DNA from: Erwinia sp. E602
Lineage (GTDB): Bacteria; Pseudomonadota; Gammaproteobacteria; Enterobacterales; Enterobacteriaceae
Length of the DNA stretch: 64,000 nt
Direction: 5' to 3'
Assembly (NCBI RefSeq): GCF_018141005.1
Contig: NZ_CP046582.1
Coordinates: 558,001 to 622,000, forward strand
Positions 27,353-35,838 of this stretch are shown here, piece after piece. Numbering within the stretch: the first letter of the stretch is position 1; the number at the start of each line of letters is the position of its first letter. Below the pieces are notes generated by a model. That model was not told the origin of the DNA, searched no databases, and worked only from the letters and a program-made list of their open reading frames with translations. Both the position numbers and the translations under genes were made by a program.

Positions 27353-28824
27353 GTACTATGAGTAATAAAAAGCTGGAAGAGCTGCTCTGGGGAGCCGCCG
27401 AATTTCTTCGTGGCCAAATCGACGCATCAGACTACAAGCAGTATGTCTTCCCGTTGCTGTTTTACAAACGCCTGTCAGATGTCTATCTGGAAGAATATAA
27501 CGAAGCGCTGGAACTCCATGAAGGTGATGCTGAATACGCCGCCATGCCGATGTTTCACCGTTTCAACATTCCCTCTGAGGCAGCTTGGGAAAAGGTCCGC
27601 AATACCAGTAAAAACATTGGTGAAGCGATCCAGAATGCGCTTCGACTGATTGAAGCCAAAAATCCACGCTTACATGGTGTCTTCGGTGATGCACAGTGGA
27701 CCAATAAAGAGCGCCTGCCCGATCATCTGCTGGCTGATCTGATTGAGCATTTCAGTAAAATTCCGCTCGGTATTAAATCTGTTGCCCAGGATGATCTTGG
27801 TGAAGCCTACGAATACCTGATTAAAAAGTTCGCTGATGATTCCGGCCATACGGCTGCAGAGTTTTACACCAATCGTACTGTCGTGCATTTAATGACGCGC
27901 ATTATGGGCTTAAAACCGGGTGAAACTGCCTATGATCCAACGTGCGGCACTGGCGGGATGTTGCTAAATGCAGTGATGGATCTTCGTTCAAGAGGGGAAG
28001 AGTGGCGCTCTGTGCATCTTTATGGCCAGGAAGTAAACTTGCTGACTTCCGCAATCGCCCGTATGAATATGTTCTTGCACGATATTGAAGAATTTGATGT
28101 GCTGCGCGGTGATACTCTGGCTGAACCTAAGTTTATTGAAAATGACCGGCTCAAGCAGTTTGATGTAATTTTTGCCAATCCTCCATATTCTATAAAAAAA
28201 TGGAACCGTGACAAATTTTCCGCCGATCCTTATGGACGTAATCTCTATGGCGTACCACCGCAGGGTTGTGCTGATTATGCGTTTTACACCCATATTATCA
28301 AAAGCCTGAAGCCAGATACCGGTCGTGCTGCCATGCTCTGGCCGCATGGTGTTCTATTCCGTGATTCTGAGCAAGCCATTCGGAAGCAGGTGATTGAATC
28401 TGATATTATTGAAGCCGTTATTGGGTTGGGGCCGAATCTATTCTATAACTCAACGATGGAATCATGCATTGTTGTTTTGAATAAATGCAAGCGCACAAGT
28501 AGGAAGGGCAATATCATTTTTATTGATGGATCCTCCGAAATTGTAAGTGATAGGAATCATAGTTATTTATCTGAAGAGAACATTAACGCCATAGTTTTAG
28601 CATTTAAATATCCCGAGAAAAACATGGGGGTTTCTACACTTGTGCCGTTGGGAATGATAAAGGAAAATGGATTTAATTTATCTATTCCGCTTTATGTTGC
28701 TAATGATTCTAGAAACAAGAAAGTGGATGTATATAAGACATTGGAGCTTTTTAAAATAACAATTAAAAAAAGAAAAAAAGCAACAAATAGTTATATCACT
28801 AATTTTGGTTCTTTGAGTGAGTGA
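27349..28824 (+). CDS. hsdM: Type I RM methyltransferase subunit M2 (NPPY type, predicted m4C)
   Basis: The 491-residue product parallels M1: helical N-terminal domain, FYTNR instead of FYTPR (172-176), SAM site DPTCGTGG (196-203) and catalytic motif IV NPPY (277-280). In the known two-M Type I systems the NPPY subunit makes N4-methylcytosine; that is the basis of the prediction. The start at 27349 overlaps the M1 stop; a second ATG is at 27358. From about residue 365 to the end base composition falls sharply to very AT-rich, matching hsdS downstream, so the C-terminal part may have been exchanged together with hsdS. Confidence 0.93.
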   Translation: MSTMSNKKLEELLWGAAEFLRGQIDASDYKQYVFPLLFYKRLSDVYLEEYNEALELHEGDAEYAAMPMFHRFNIPSEAAWEKVRNTSKNIGEAIQNALRLIEAKNPRLHGVFGDAQWTNKERLPDHLLADLIEHFSKIPLGIKSVAQDDLGEAYEYLIKKFADDSGHTAAEFYTNRTVVHLMTRIMGLKPGETAYDPTCGTGGMLLNAVMDLRSRGEEWRSVHLYGQEVNLLTSAIARMNMFLHDIEEFDVLRGDTLAEPKFIENDRLKQFDVIFANPPYSIKKWNRDKFSADPYGRNLYGVPPQGCADYAFYTHIIKSLKPDTGRAAMLWPHGVLFRDSEQAIRKQVIESDIIEAVIGLGPNLFYNSTMESCIVVLNKCKRTSRKGNIIFIDGSSEIVSDRNHSYLSEENINAIVLAFKYPEKNMGVSTLVPLGMIKENGFNLSIPLYVANDSRNKKVDVYKTLELFKITIKKRKKATNSYITNFGSLSE

Positions 28825-28831
28825 GTTATCT

Positions 28832-29941
28832 ATGAGTACTAAAAAAAGGCAAAGTTTTAATTTCTCTGAAATTGCGATGCAATCCACAATCTCAATAAAT
28901 AGGGATGATAATCCCTATGATAAATATGTTGAAGGAGGGCATATTGAAAGCAATACATTGAAGATAAGAAAATGGGGTGTTTTTGGTGATCAATATGTTG
29001 GCCCAGCTTTTCATCGTGTATTTAAAAAAGGACAGATACTTTATTGCTCACGAAGAACGTATTTAAAGAAAGTAGCAGTCCCTCATTTTGATGGAATTAC
29101 TTCCAACACAACTTTTGTCATTGAACCTAAAGTTGTTGATGGTTTTATTCCTCAACTATTGCCATTTATTATGTTGTCTTCAAATTTTACTCAGCATTCT
29201 GTCTTATATTCAAAGGGTTCAACCAATCCATATATTAATTATAAGGATTTGGAAGGGTTTGAGTTCTCACTACCTGGAGTTGCTGAACAGAATAAAATAT
29301 TAAATATTTTAAATAAAATCCAAGGGAATGAGCATGCACTTGTTGATTCTATATCTTCACTTATTAAACTCAATGACGTATTGTTGAGCGATAGTTTAAA
29401 AAAATCAGCCCCATCACTACCATTATCAAAATTGCTGACCGAAACAAAAAGATCAGTGAGTGATTTGTCGAGTGCTTCAAAACATATCGGTTTTGAACAT
29501 ATTAACTCTGATGACTTATTTGTCAGAGAGTGCGAGGAGGTTTCACAAATAAACTCTCATAAAAGCCTTTTCGAATATGGTGATATCCTATACGGTAAAA
29601 TAAGGCCGTACTTAAGGAAGGTTGCACTTTCTAATATGGAAGGTGTCTGTAGCTCAGATATTTTAGTATTAAGACCAGAAGTAACCGAGACTGCCATTAA
29701 TATAGCTTGGTACCTAAAAAGCACGTATTTTTCTAACGTAGCCATGTCATCAGCAAAGGGTTCTAAAATGCCTCGAGCTGATTGGAATGTTTTGCAGAAA
29801 CATACTATACCAGCTTCTTTTTTGGATGAGAAATATACTAAAATAGCAAAGGCATATTATGATCAACTGTCATATTTAAACGAGCAATTACGATTAACAA
29901 AAGAGTTGCAAATATCACTCACAGATAGACTTTTGGGGTAA
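28832..29941 (+). CDS. hsdS: Type I RM specificity subunit HsdS
   Basis: The start at 28832 (MSTKKRQSFNFSEI) lies 7 bp past the M2 stop; the open frame begins at 28817 inside hsdM2. The 369-residue product has the normal two-half layout: a target recognition domain (about 1-140), a helical spacer (about 145-185, GVAEQNKILNILNKI), a second recognition domain (about 190-330) and a C-terminal helical repeat (about 335-369). With two different M subunits, one half is expected to direct adenine and the other cytosine methylation. It is among the most AT-rich DNA in the window. Sequence specificity cannot be read. Confidence 0.9.
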   Translation: MSTKKRQSFNFSEIAMQSTISINRDDNPYDKYVEGGHIESNTLKIRKWGVFGDQYVGPAFHRVFKKGQILYCSRRTYLKKVAVPHFDGITSNTTFVIEPKVVDGFIPQLLPFIMLSSNFTQHSVLYSKGSTNPYINYKDLEGFEFSLPGVAEQNKILNILNKIQGNEHALVDSISSLIKLNDVLLSDSLKKSAPSLPLSKLLTETKRSVSDLSSASKHIGFEHINSDDLFVRECEEVSQINSHKSLFEYGDILYGKIRPYLRKVALSNMEGVCSSDILVLRPEVTETAINIAWYLKSTYFSNVAMSSAKGSKMPRADWNVLQKHTIPASFLDEKYTKIAKAYYDQLSYLNEQLRLTKELQISLTDRLLG

Positions 29942-29944
29942 TAT

Positions 29945-32900
29945 ATGTTTAGCGAACAAACCGTCACAGAAAATGGAATTATCGAACGTTTAAAAGGTTT
30001 AAACGGGGTCAAGTGGACATATTGCCATGGTGAAAAACTGCCTAAAAAAGCGCAGGATATCTTCGTTGATGAGTGGCTAAAAGACGCGCTTTGTTCGTTA
30101 AACCCCTACATAGGTAGACAATCTGACTATGCCGATGAGGTCATATATAAACTGCGGGGAGTGGTTTTAGAGGCTCGCCATACCGGTTTGGTAAAAGCCA
30201 ATGAAAACTTCCAGGAATGGTTGATGGCTGACAAAACCTTGCCTTTTGGCGAAAATGGCGACCATATCACCATCAATCTGATTGATTTTGACAATATAGA
30301 GAACAACCACTTTGTGGTGGCACAGCAGGTCCACTATGTCGCGGCCACTGAAGTTTATTTTGATATTGTCCTTTATGTGAACGGTATACCACTGGTAGTA
30401 GGCGAAGTTAAAACCGCCACACGCCCTAGCGTGACCTGGCAAGACGGCGCCGCCGATTTCATGGGCGGCAAAAAGTATTACTGGAAAAACGTTGAATCTT
30501 TCTTTGTACCTAACTTGCTGTGTTTTGCCAGCGAAGGAAAAACCTTTGCCTATGGCGCAATTAATGCCCGAGTTAAAGACTGGGGGCCCTGGCATAAAAC
30601 TGAGCTTCGTGATGAGATTCTGCCGGGATTAGCATCAGTACTCAACAGTTGCGAGAGTTTGTTAAATCCACAGACCTTATTGCAGCTACTGGAATCATTT
30701 GCATTATTTTCAACCGTCAAAACGGGAAAAAATACTCCACCTAAACGAGTTAAAATCCTGCCGCGTTATCCGCAATTTGAAGCAGCAAAACAAATCGTTG
30801 AGCGTGTTCGCAGAGGCTATCCAAAAAAAGGTCTGATTTGGCATTTCCAGGGATCGGGCAAATCCTTGCTGATGCTTTACGCTGCTAAAATGCTGCGTGC
30901 CGACAATGCGTTAAAAAATCCGACGGTACTCATCGTTGTGGATCGGCGAGATCTGGACAGCCAAATTAATGAGACCTTTGGTGGGGCCGACGTTAAGAAT
31001 CTGATTAAAGTGCAAAGTTGTAAAAAACTTGGCGAATACATTGAGCAAGACAGCCGTGGCATTTTAATCACCACCATCTTTAAATTTAAAGATATCGAAA
31101 TTGACGATAGCAACCCCAATGGCCTGAACAACCGTGACAACATCATTGTGTTAGTTGACGAAGCTCACCGTACCCAAGAAGGTGGGTTAGGCGAGAAAAT
31201 GCGCTGGGCGTTGCCCAATGCCCACTTCTATGGCCTGACGGGTACTCCGATTTCTGGCATTGATCGTAATACATTTAAGTTGTTCGGTGCCGAAGAAGAT
31301 CCTGGCCGCTATATGAGCCGCTATAGCTATAAGCAGTCGATCCGTGACGGCGCGACTAACCCGGTGAAGTTCGAACCTCGGTTGGCTGAACTCCGAGTGG
31401 ATCGTGATGCTATCAACGAAGAATTCGAGCAACTGGCTACCGAAAACAACCTGGATGAAGAAGAAAAAGCAGCATTGTCCAGACGCGCCGGCAAGCTGGC
31501 CGTCATGCTGAAATCTCCGAGACGCATGGCTGCGGTGAGTAATGACATTGTTGAGCATTTTACCAGCCATGTTATGCCGAAAAAGATGAAAGGCATGGTT
31601 GTGGTATACGATCGCGAAGCCTGTGTGCAGATGTATTATTTGCTCGGTGAAAAGCTCGGTTTTGATGCAGTTGAAGTGGTTATGAACGTTGACCAGGCTC
31701 CGGTTAAAGCTGAAGAGGGTGGTAAAAAAGATAAGCTCAACAAGGACTGGCTCAAATGGCATGACGAATTGGAGCTACCTGTTAAACAAGCTGATTTCGA
31801 ACGCTGGCAGCACATTGATGCAGAAGAGCAGGTACAAAAGGATCTGATTGAATGCTTTAAAGATCCTGTGCATCCGTTACAGCTTATCATCGTTACCGCC
31901 AAGCTGCTTACGGGCTTTGATGCACCAATTTGCTACTGCATGTACCTCGATAAGCCTCTACGCGATCATACTCTTCTTCAGGCCATGTGCCGAACCAACC
32001 GGTTGTATGAAACCGATGATGCACGCAAAGACATGGGGTTAATTATCGACTACCTCGGCGTTTTCGAAAATCTGCGTACCGCTCTGGCCTACAACCCTGA
32101 AGAAATTGAAGGGGTTGTAGAGGGAATCGAGGCATTTAAAGAGCTATTGCCGTTACAACTGAATAAATGTCTGGCCTTCTTCCCTGGTGTGGATCGTTCC
32201 ATAGAAGGTTTTGAAGGTATTATGGCTGCGCAGGAATGCCTGCCGACCAACGAGAAACGCGATGAATTCGCTGCCAGCTTTGGTGTGTTATCCAAGTTAT
32301 GGTCAGCTATCAATCCAGATCCTTTTTTAACCCCTTATCGTCAGGACTATAAATGGCTGGCGCAAATTTATGAATCGGTGCGTCCGGTGGGGCAGACAGG
32401 TGCGCTTGTTTGGGCTGCGCTTGGTCCTGAAACCATCAAAATGATCCATGAGCATACTGATATCAATCGTATTCGCGATGATATTGACGAGTTGATCATG
32501 GATGAGCACGCAATTTTTACCCTGACGGCTAAAGAACAGGAACAACGCGCAAAACGCCTGGAGATTGATCTTATGGGGCGTTTACGCGGTAGCCATGATC
32601 CTAAATTTGTGGCATTGGGTGAGCGTCTGGAAAAACTGCGTCAGGACTATGAAGCTGGTGTTATCAAGGCCATCGACTGGTTGAAAGGCCTGTTGGATGC
32701 TGCGAAAGATACCGTACAAGCCGAGCGCGAAACGGGCGAGCGCCCAGTAACTGAAGCTGATAATAAACAGGCTTTGACCAAGCTTTTCCTCGAAACACGC
32801 CCAGAAACTACCCCTAAGTTAATCGGTGATGTTGTAGAGCAAATTGATAAAATCGTGAAAGTTACCCGCTTTGATGGCTGGCAAAATTCCAACAGTGGCC

Positions 32901-33007
32901 CGCGTGAAATCCAAAAGGCGCTTTTGTTGACTCTGGCTCAGTTTGGATTAGGGAAAGATAAAGAGTTGTTCCGGAAAGCGTATGGGTACATTGAGGGACA
33001 TTATTGA
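29945..33007 (+). CDS. hsdR: Type I RM restriction subunit HsdR
   Basis: The 1020-residue motor-nuclease cleaves unmodified DNA after translocation. The N-terminal nuclease has D140 and E154-x-K156 (GEVKTA). The helicase part shows Walker A GSGKS (303-307), DEAH (405-408), TGTP (motif III) and QAMCRTNR (motif VI). A charged C-terminal region should bind M and S. It starts 3 bp after hsdS and is followed by a strong terminator, closing the operon. All key residues are present, so the restriction activity is predicted intact. Confidence 0.96.
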   Translation: MFSEQTVTENGIIERLKGLNGVKWTYCHGEKLPKKAQDIFVDEWLKDALCSLNPYIGRQSDYADEVIYKLRGVVLEARHTGLVKANENFQEWLMADKTLPFGENGDHITINLIDFDNIENNHFVVAQQVHYVAATEVYFDIVLYVNGIPLVVGEVKTATRPSVTWQDGAADFMGGKKYYWKNVESFFVPNLLCFASEGKTFAYGAINARVKDWGPWHKTELRDEILPGLASVLNSCESLLNPQTLLQLLESFALFSTVKTGKNTPPKRVKILPRYPQFEAAKQIVERVRRGYPKKGLIWHFQGSGKSLLMLYAAKMLRADNALKNPTVLIVVDRRDLDSQINETFGGADVKNLIKVQSCKKLGEYIEQDSRGILITTIFKFKDIEIDDSNPNGLNNRDNIIVLVDEAHRTQEGGLGEKMRWALPNAHFYGLTGTPISGIDRNTFKLFGAEEDPGRYMSRYSYKQSIRDGATNPVKFEPRLAELRVDRDAINEEFEQLATENNLDEEEKAALSRRAGKLAVMLKSPRRMAAVSNDIVEHFTSHVMPKKMKGMVVVYDREACVQMYYLLGEKLGFDAVEVVMNVDQAPVKAEEGGKKDKLNKDWLKWHDELELPVKQADFERWQHIDAEEQVQKDLIECFKDPVHPLQLIIVTAKLLTGFDAPICYCMYLDKPLRDHTLLQAMCRTNRLYETDDARKDMGLIIDYLGVFENLRTALAYNPEEIEGVVEGIEAFKELLPLQLNKCLAFFPGVDRSIEGFEGIMAAQECLPTNEKRDEFAASFGVLSKLWSAINPDPFLTPYRQDYKWLAQIYESVRPVGQTGALVWAALGPETIKMIHEHTDINRIRDDIDELIMDEHAIFTLTAKEQEQRAKRLEIDLMGRLRGSHDPKFVALGERLEKLRQDYEAGVIKAIDWLKGLLDAAKDTVQAERETGERPVTEADNKQALTKLFLETRPETTPKLIGDVVEQIDKIVKVTRFDGWQNSNSGPREIQKALLLTLAQFGLGKDKELFRKAYGYIEGHY

Positions 33008-33030
33008 ACTTAATTAATTATCAATTTTAA

Positions 33031-33056
33031 ACCACCTCCTATGGAGGTGGTTTTTT
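33031..33056 (+). terminator. hsdR terminator
   Basis: ACCACCTCC and GGAGGTGGT pair around TAT and are followed by a T-run, 23 bp after the hsdR stop. The mini-ORF on the opposite strand ends in its T-tract. Confidence 0.93.
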
Positions 33057-33153
33057 ACCAAAATACAGCCAGGCGAGGGTACTGGTCGATGGCCTGCTGA
33101 ACCACACGTTTTACTTGCTGTATTTCTTTCAGCTCATCGTTTAAATACTCCAT
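33055..33153 (-). CDS. Possible 32-residue small protein opposite hsdR
   Basis: A 33-codon ORF starts at an ATG (33153) preceded by CAGGAAATCTT, a fair ribosome site. The product begins MEYLNDELKEIQQVKRV and ends PRLAVFW; the first half is a charged amphipathic helix. It converges on the hsdR terminator. I do not recognise it. It could be a chance ORF or a remnant; evidence is only the ribosome site and the even amino-acid pattern. The 261 bp between it and the IS orfA start hold nothing further that I can name. Confidence 0.35.
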   Translation of the reverse strand: MEYLNDELKEIQQVKRVVQQAIDQYPRLAVFW

Positions 33154-33414
33154 AAGATTTCCTGAAATAACATGAGTGTTAAAATGATCTTCATCATATT
33201 AAGTAAATGACCCATGCCCCATCAGTTCGCATCTGATTGCTTGTCAGTTTCTTCGATACTGAAGATGCCTGTTCCGCATCAAGTGCAATGCTTTCTCCCA
33301 CTGTAATGATTTCCGCACCACACGCAATGCCAGAATGTAAGTATCCCTGCTAAACGCACCATTCACTTTTAGAGATCTTCCGGCATACTGATTGTGTCCT
33401 TGGAGGAGATCGCC

Positions 33415-33681
33415 ATGCGCAAAGCACGATTCACCGAACACCAGACCATCACCGTTCTGAAGTCCGTCGAAGCCGGACGTACCGTTAAAGATGTCTGCCG
33501 CGAAGCCGGGATCTCTGAGGCCTCGTATTACAACTGGAAAGCGAAGTTTGGCGGTATGGAAGCTTCTGATATCAAAAAGATGAAAGACCTCGAGTATGAA
33601 AACCGTCGGCTGAAACAGATGTTTGCGGACCTGAGTCTCGAATGCCGCGCCCTGAAAGACGTTATTGAAAAAAAGCTTTAA
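33415..33681 (+). CDS. IS3-family transposase OrfA
   Basis: The 88-residue product begins MRKARFTEHQTITVLKSVEA and contains the helix-turn-helix (about 20-42, ASYYNWKAKFGG) and leucine-zipper-like segment (about 52-88) typical of OrfA. GGAGGAG precedes the ATG. A slippery A-tract (GAAAAAAAGC, about 33667-33676) at its end is where the programmed -1 frameshift to OrfB would occur in an active element. It appears intact in itself, but the fusion partner is broken. Confidence 0.85.
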   Translation: MRKARFTEHQTITVLKSVEAGRTVKDVCREAGISEASYYNWKAKFGGMEASDIKKMKDLEYENRRLKQMFADLSLECRALKDVIEKKL

Positions 33682-33731
33682 GACCAGCGATAAAGCGTGA
33701 GCTGGTCAGCTATCTGACCGCGTAGTTTGCC

Positions 33732-34589
33732 ATGAGCTTACGTCAGGCATGCAGGACATTGTCGCTGAGCAGGACGGTATTTCGTTATCAGCCAGATACG
33801 CGACGTAATGAGCCGGTGATTGTGGTGCTGATCGCGGCGGCTGAACGCTATCCGCGGTACGGATTTAAGAAGCTTTTTCAGGTACTTCGTCGGCAGGGGT
33901 ATGCATGGAATCACAAACGTGTTCACCGGATTTACTGTCTTCTGAAACTGAATTTTCGCCGCAAGGGAAAACAGCGTCTGCCGGTACGTAACCCGGCTCC
34001 ACTGGCAACGCCTGAGGCGCTTAATCAGAGCTGGTCCATCGATTTTATGCACGACGCACTGGTCTGCGGGAGGCGCTTTCGGACTTTTAACGTGGTGGAT
34101 GATTTTAATCGGGAAGCGCTGGCAATAGAAATTGACCTGAATATCCCGGCGCAGCGGGTCGTGAGAGTGCTGGACAGGATCGTGGCAAACCGTGGATATC
34201 CGCTGAAGATGCGTATGGATAACGGGCCAGAGCTGGTCTCACTGGTTCTAGCCCAGTGGGCAGAAGAGCAGGGGGTAATGCTGGAATTTATCAGGCCCGG
34301 AAAGCCAACGCAGAATGCCTTTATCGAAAGGTTCAACCGGACGTACCGGACAGAAATACTGGATTTTTATCTGTTCAGTACGCTGAACGAAGCAAGGGAA
34401 ATCACAGAGCGCTGGCTTACCGAATACAACGGCGAATGCCCTCATGAGTCCTTGAACAACCTGACGCCGGACGAGTACCGGCTGATGGCTGAAACCCGAA
34501 AATCTCAAAAAGTGGCTGGAACTAAAACAGGTCTACTTATACCTCTACGACTAACCTATAGCCCACCAGTTCTCCGCTGCCCCCCATAG
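33732..34589 (+). pseudogene. IS3-family transposase OrfB, disrupted
   Basis: The open part encodes the DDE integrase core with WSIDFMHD, RMDNGPE and NAFIERFNRTYR, so the catalytic triad is visible. The -1 frame from orfA reads KKALRPAIKRELVSYLTA and then TAG (33723-33725), where relatives usually have Gln, so the normal OrfAB fusion stops before the catalytic core. At about 34493-34500 one base appears lost: another frame gives the usual family ending ISKSGWN with stop at 34523-34525, while this frame runs on with unrelated residues. Both lesions argue for an inactive copy. Confidence 0.8.
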
Positions 34590-34697
34590 CACTTCATCCA
34601 AACTCCCCACCCTGTGACCCCCTTCAAACCTCCCCGCGACCTGATTATTTACAGTCACCCTGACCAATCCCAATCACCCAGAAAGGACTCACACCCA

Positions 34698-35648
34698 ATG
34701 AACCTCAAGCAACGAATAGAATCCATCCCCGGCGGCATGATGGTGATCCCCTTAGCCCTCGGCGCACTGCTCAACACTTTCCACCCCCAGGCACTCGAGA
34801 TCGGCGGTTTCACCACCGTACTCTTCAAAAACGGCGCCGCCCCCCTGATCGCCGCCTTTCTGCTGTGCATGGGTGCAGGCATCACCCTCAGAACCGCCCC
34901 CAAAGCCTTGCTGGCAGGCAGCACCATCACCCTGACCAAGCTGCTGGTCGCCGTTGTGCTCGGGCTGGCCGTTGACCGCGCGTTCGGAACAGAAGGGCTG
35001 TTTGGCCTGAGCGGGCTGGCGATTATCGCGGCGATGAGCAACTCCAACGGCGGGCTGTATGCCGCGCTGGTCGGCGAGTTCGGCAACCAGCGGGACGTGG
35101 GGGCGATTTCGATTCTGTCGCTGAACGACGGGCCGTTTTTTACCATGATCGCGCTGGGCGCGGCCGGGATGGCGAGCATTCCGCTGATGTCGCTGGTGGC
35201 GGTGCTGGTGCCGCTGGCGCTGGGGATGCTGCTGGGCAATCTTGACCCGCAGATGCGCGCGTTCCTAACCCGCGGCGGGCCGGTGCTGATACCGCTGTTT
35301 GCCTTTGCGCTGGGGGCGGGCATCAATCTGGAGATGCTGCTGCAGGGCGGGCTGGCCGGTATTGTGCTGGGCGTGCTGACCACGCTGGTTGGTGGCCTGT
35401 TTAATATGGCAGCCGATCGTCTGGTGGGTGGCTCCGGGGTGGCCGGGGCGGCGGCGTCCAGCACCGCCGGTAATGCGGTTGCCACGCCGCTGGCGATCGC
35501 GCAGGCCGACCCGTCGCTGGCGCAGGTGGCAGCCGCCGCCGCACCGCTGATTGCCGCGTCGGTGATAACCACCGCCATTCTGACGCCGCTGCTGACCTCG
35601 TGGGTGGCAAGGCGCAACGCACGCAGGCCGTTAAAGGAGGCAGTATGA
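34698..35648 (+). CDS. KdgT-family acid-sugar permease
   Basis: The 316-residue membrane protein belongs to the 2-keto-3-deoxygluconate permease family (start MNLKQRIESIPGGMMVIPLALGA, with about ten hydrophobic segments and a conserved NSNGGLYAAL motif near residue 116-125). Its gene order with DUF1537 kinase, PdxA2 and a DeoR regulator suggests uptake of a four-carbon acid such as D-threonate rather than of KDG. I chose the ATG at 34698; upstream the frame is open but non-conserved. Its TGA overlaps an ATG (ATGA at 35645-35648). The IS remnant ends just upstream. Confidence 0.87.
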   Translation: MNLKQRIESIPGGMMVIPLALGALLNTFHPQALEIGGFTTVLFKNGAAPLIAAFLLCMGAGITLRTAPKALLAGSTITLTKLLVAVVLGLAVDRAFGTEGLFGLSGLAIIAAMSNSNGGLYAALVGEFGNQRDVGAISILSLNDGPFFTMIALGAAGMASIPLMSLVAVLVPLALGMLLGNLDPQMRAFLTRGGPVLIPLFAFALGAGINLEMLLQGGLAGIVLGVLTTLVGGLFNMAADRLVGGSGVAGAAASSTAGNAVATPLAIAQADPSLAQVAAAAAPLIAASVITTAILTPLLTSWVARRNARRPLKEAV

Positions 35649-35838
35649 AGCTGAGGGAAATCACCACTGCGAACCTGATGCCTTTACTAACCTCGTGGAG
35701 AGAAACAGGCAGCGCGCACAGCCAATTAAAGGAGGCAATATGGAGCTAAGGGAAATCACCACTGCGAACCTTACGCCGTTACTGGCCCCGTGGAGAGAAA
35801 CAGGCAGCGCGCGCAATCCGCTGAAGGAGGCCGCATGA
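35645..35838 (+). repeat. 95-bp tandem repeat of the gene junction, with two mini-ORFs
   Basis: ATG start sites recur at 35645, 35740 and 35835, exactly 95 bp apart; the third is the real kinase start. The intervening units are two imperfect copies (about 80% identical) and each ends with the ribosome site AAGGAGG. Unit 1 encodes 34 residues (MKLREITTANL..., 35645-35749), unit 2 encodes 32 residues (MELREITTANL..., 35740-35838). The mini-ORFs overlap their neighbours (ATGA at both ends). Confidence 0.9.

Larger units (their letters stand above)
33385..34590 (+). mobile_element. Decayed IS3-family (IS407-group) insertion sequence
   Basis: Two consecutive ORFs match IS407-type orfA and orfB. 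The element's inverted repeats could not be placed, so the ends given are approximate. A TAG interrupts the expected orfAB frame and the orfB 3' end is frameshifted, so it should not transpose by itself. Confidence 0.7.

Noticed and set aside
33057..33414. Possible transposase remnant on the minus strand (33244-33441)
   Set aside because: The product shows a short NGAF...RNRHLQYRRN pattern but too little to assign; not listed as a gene.
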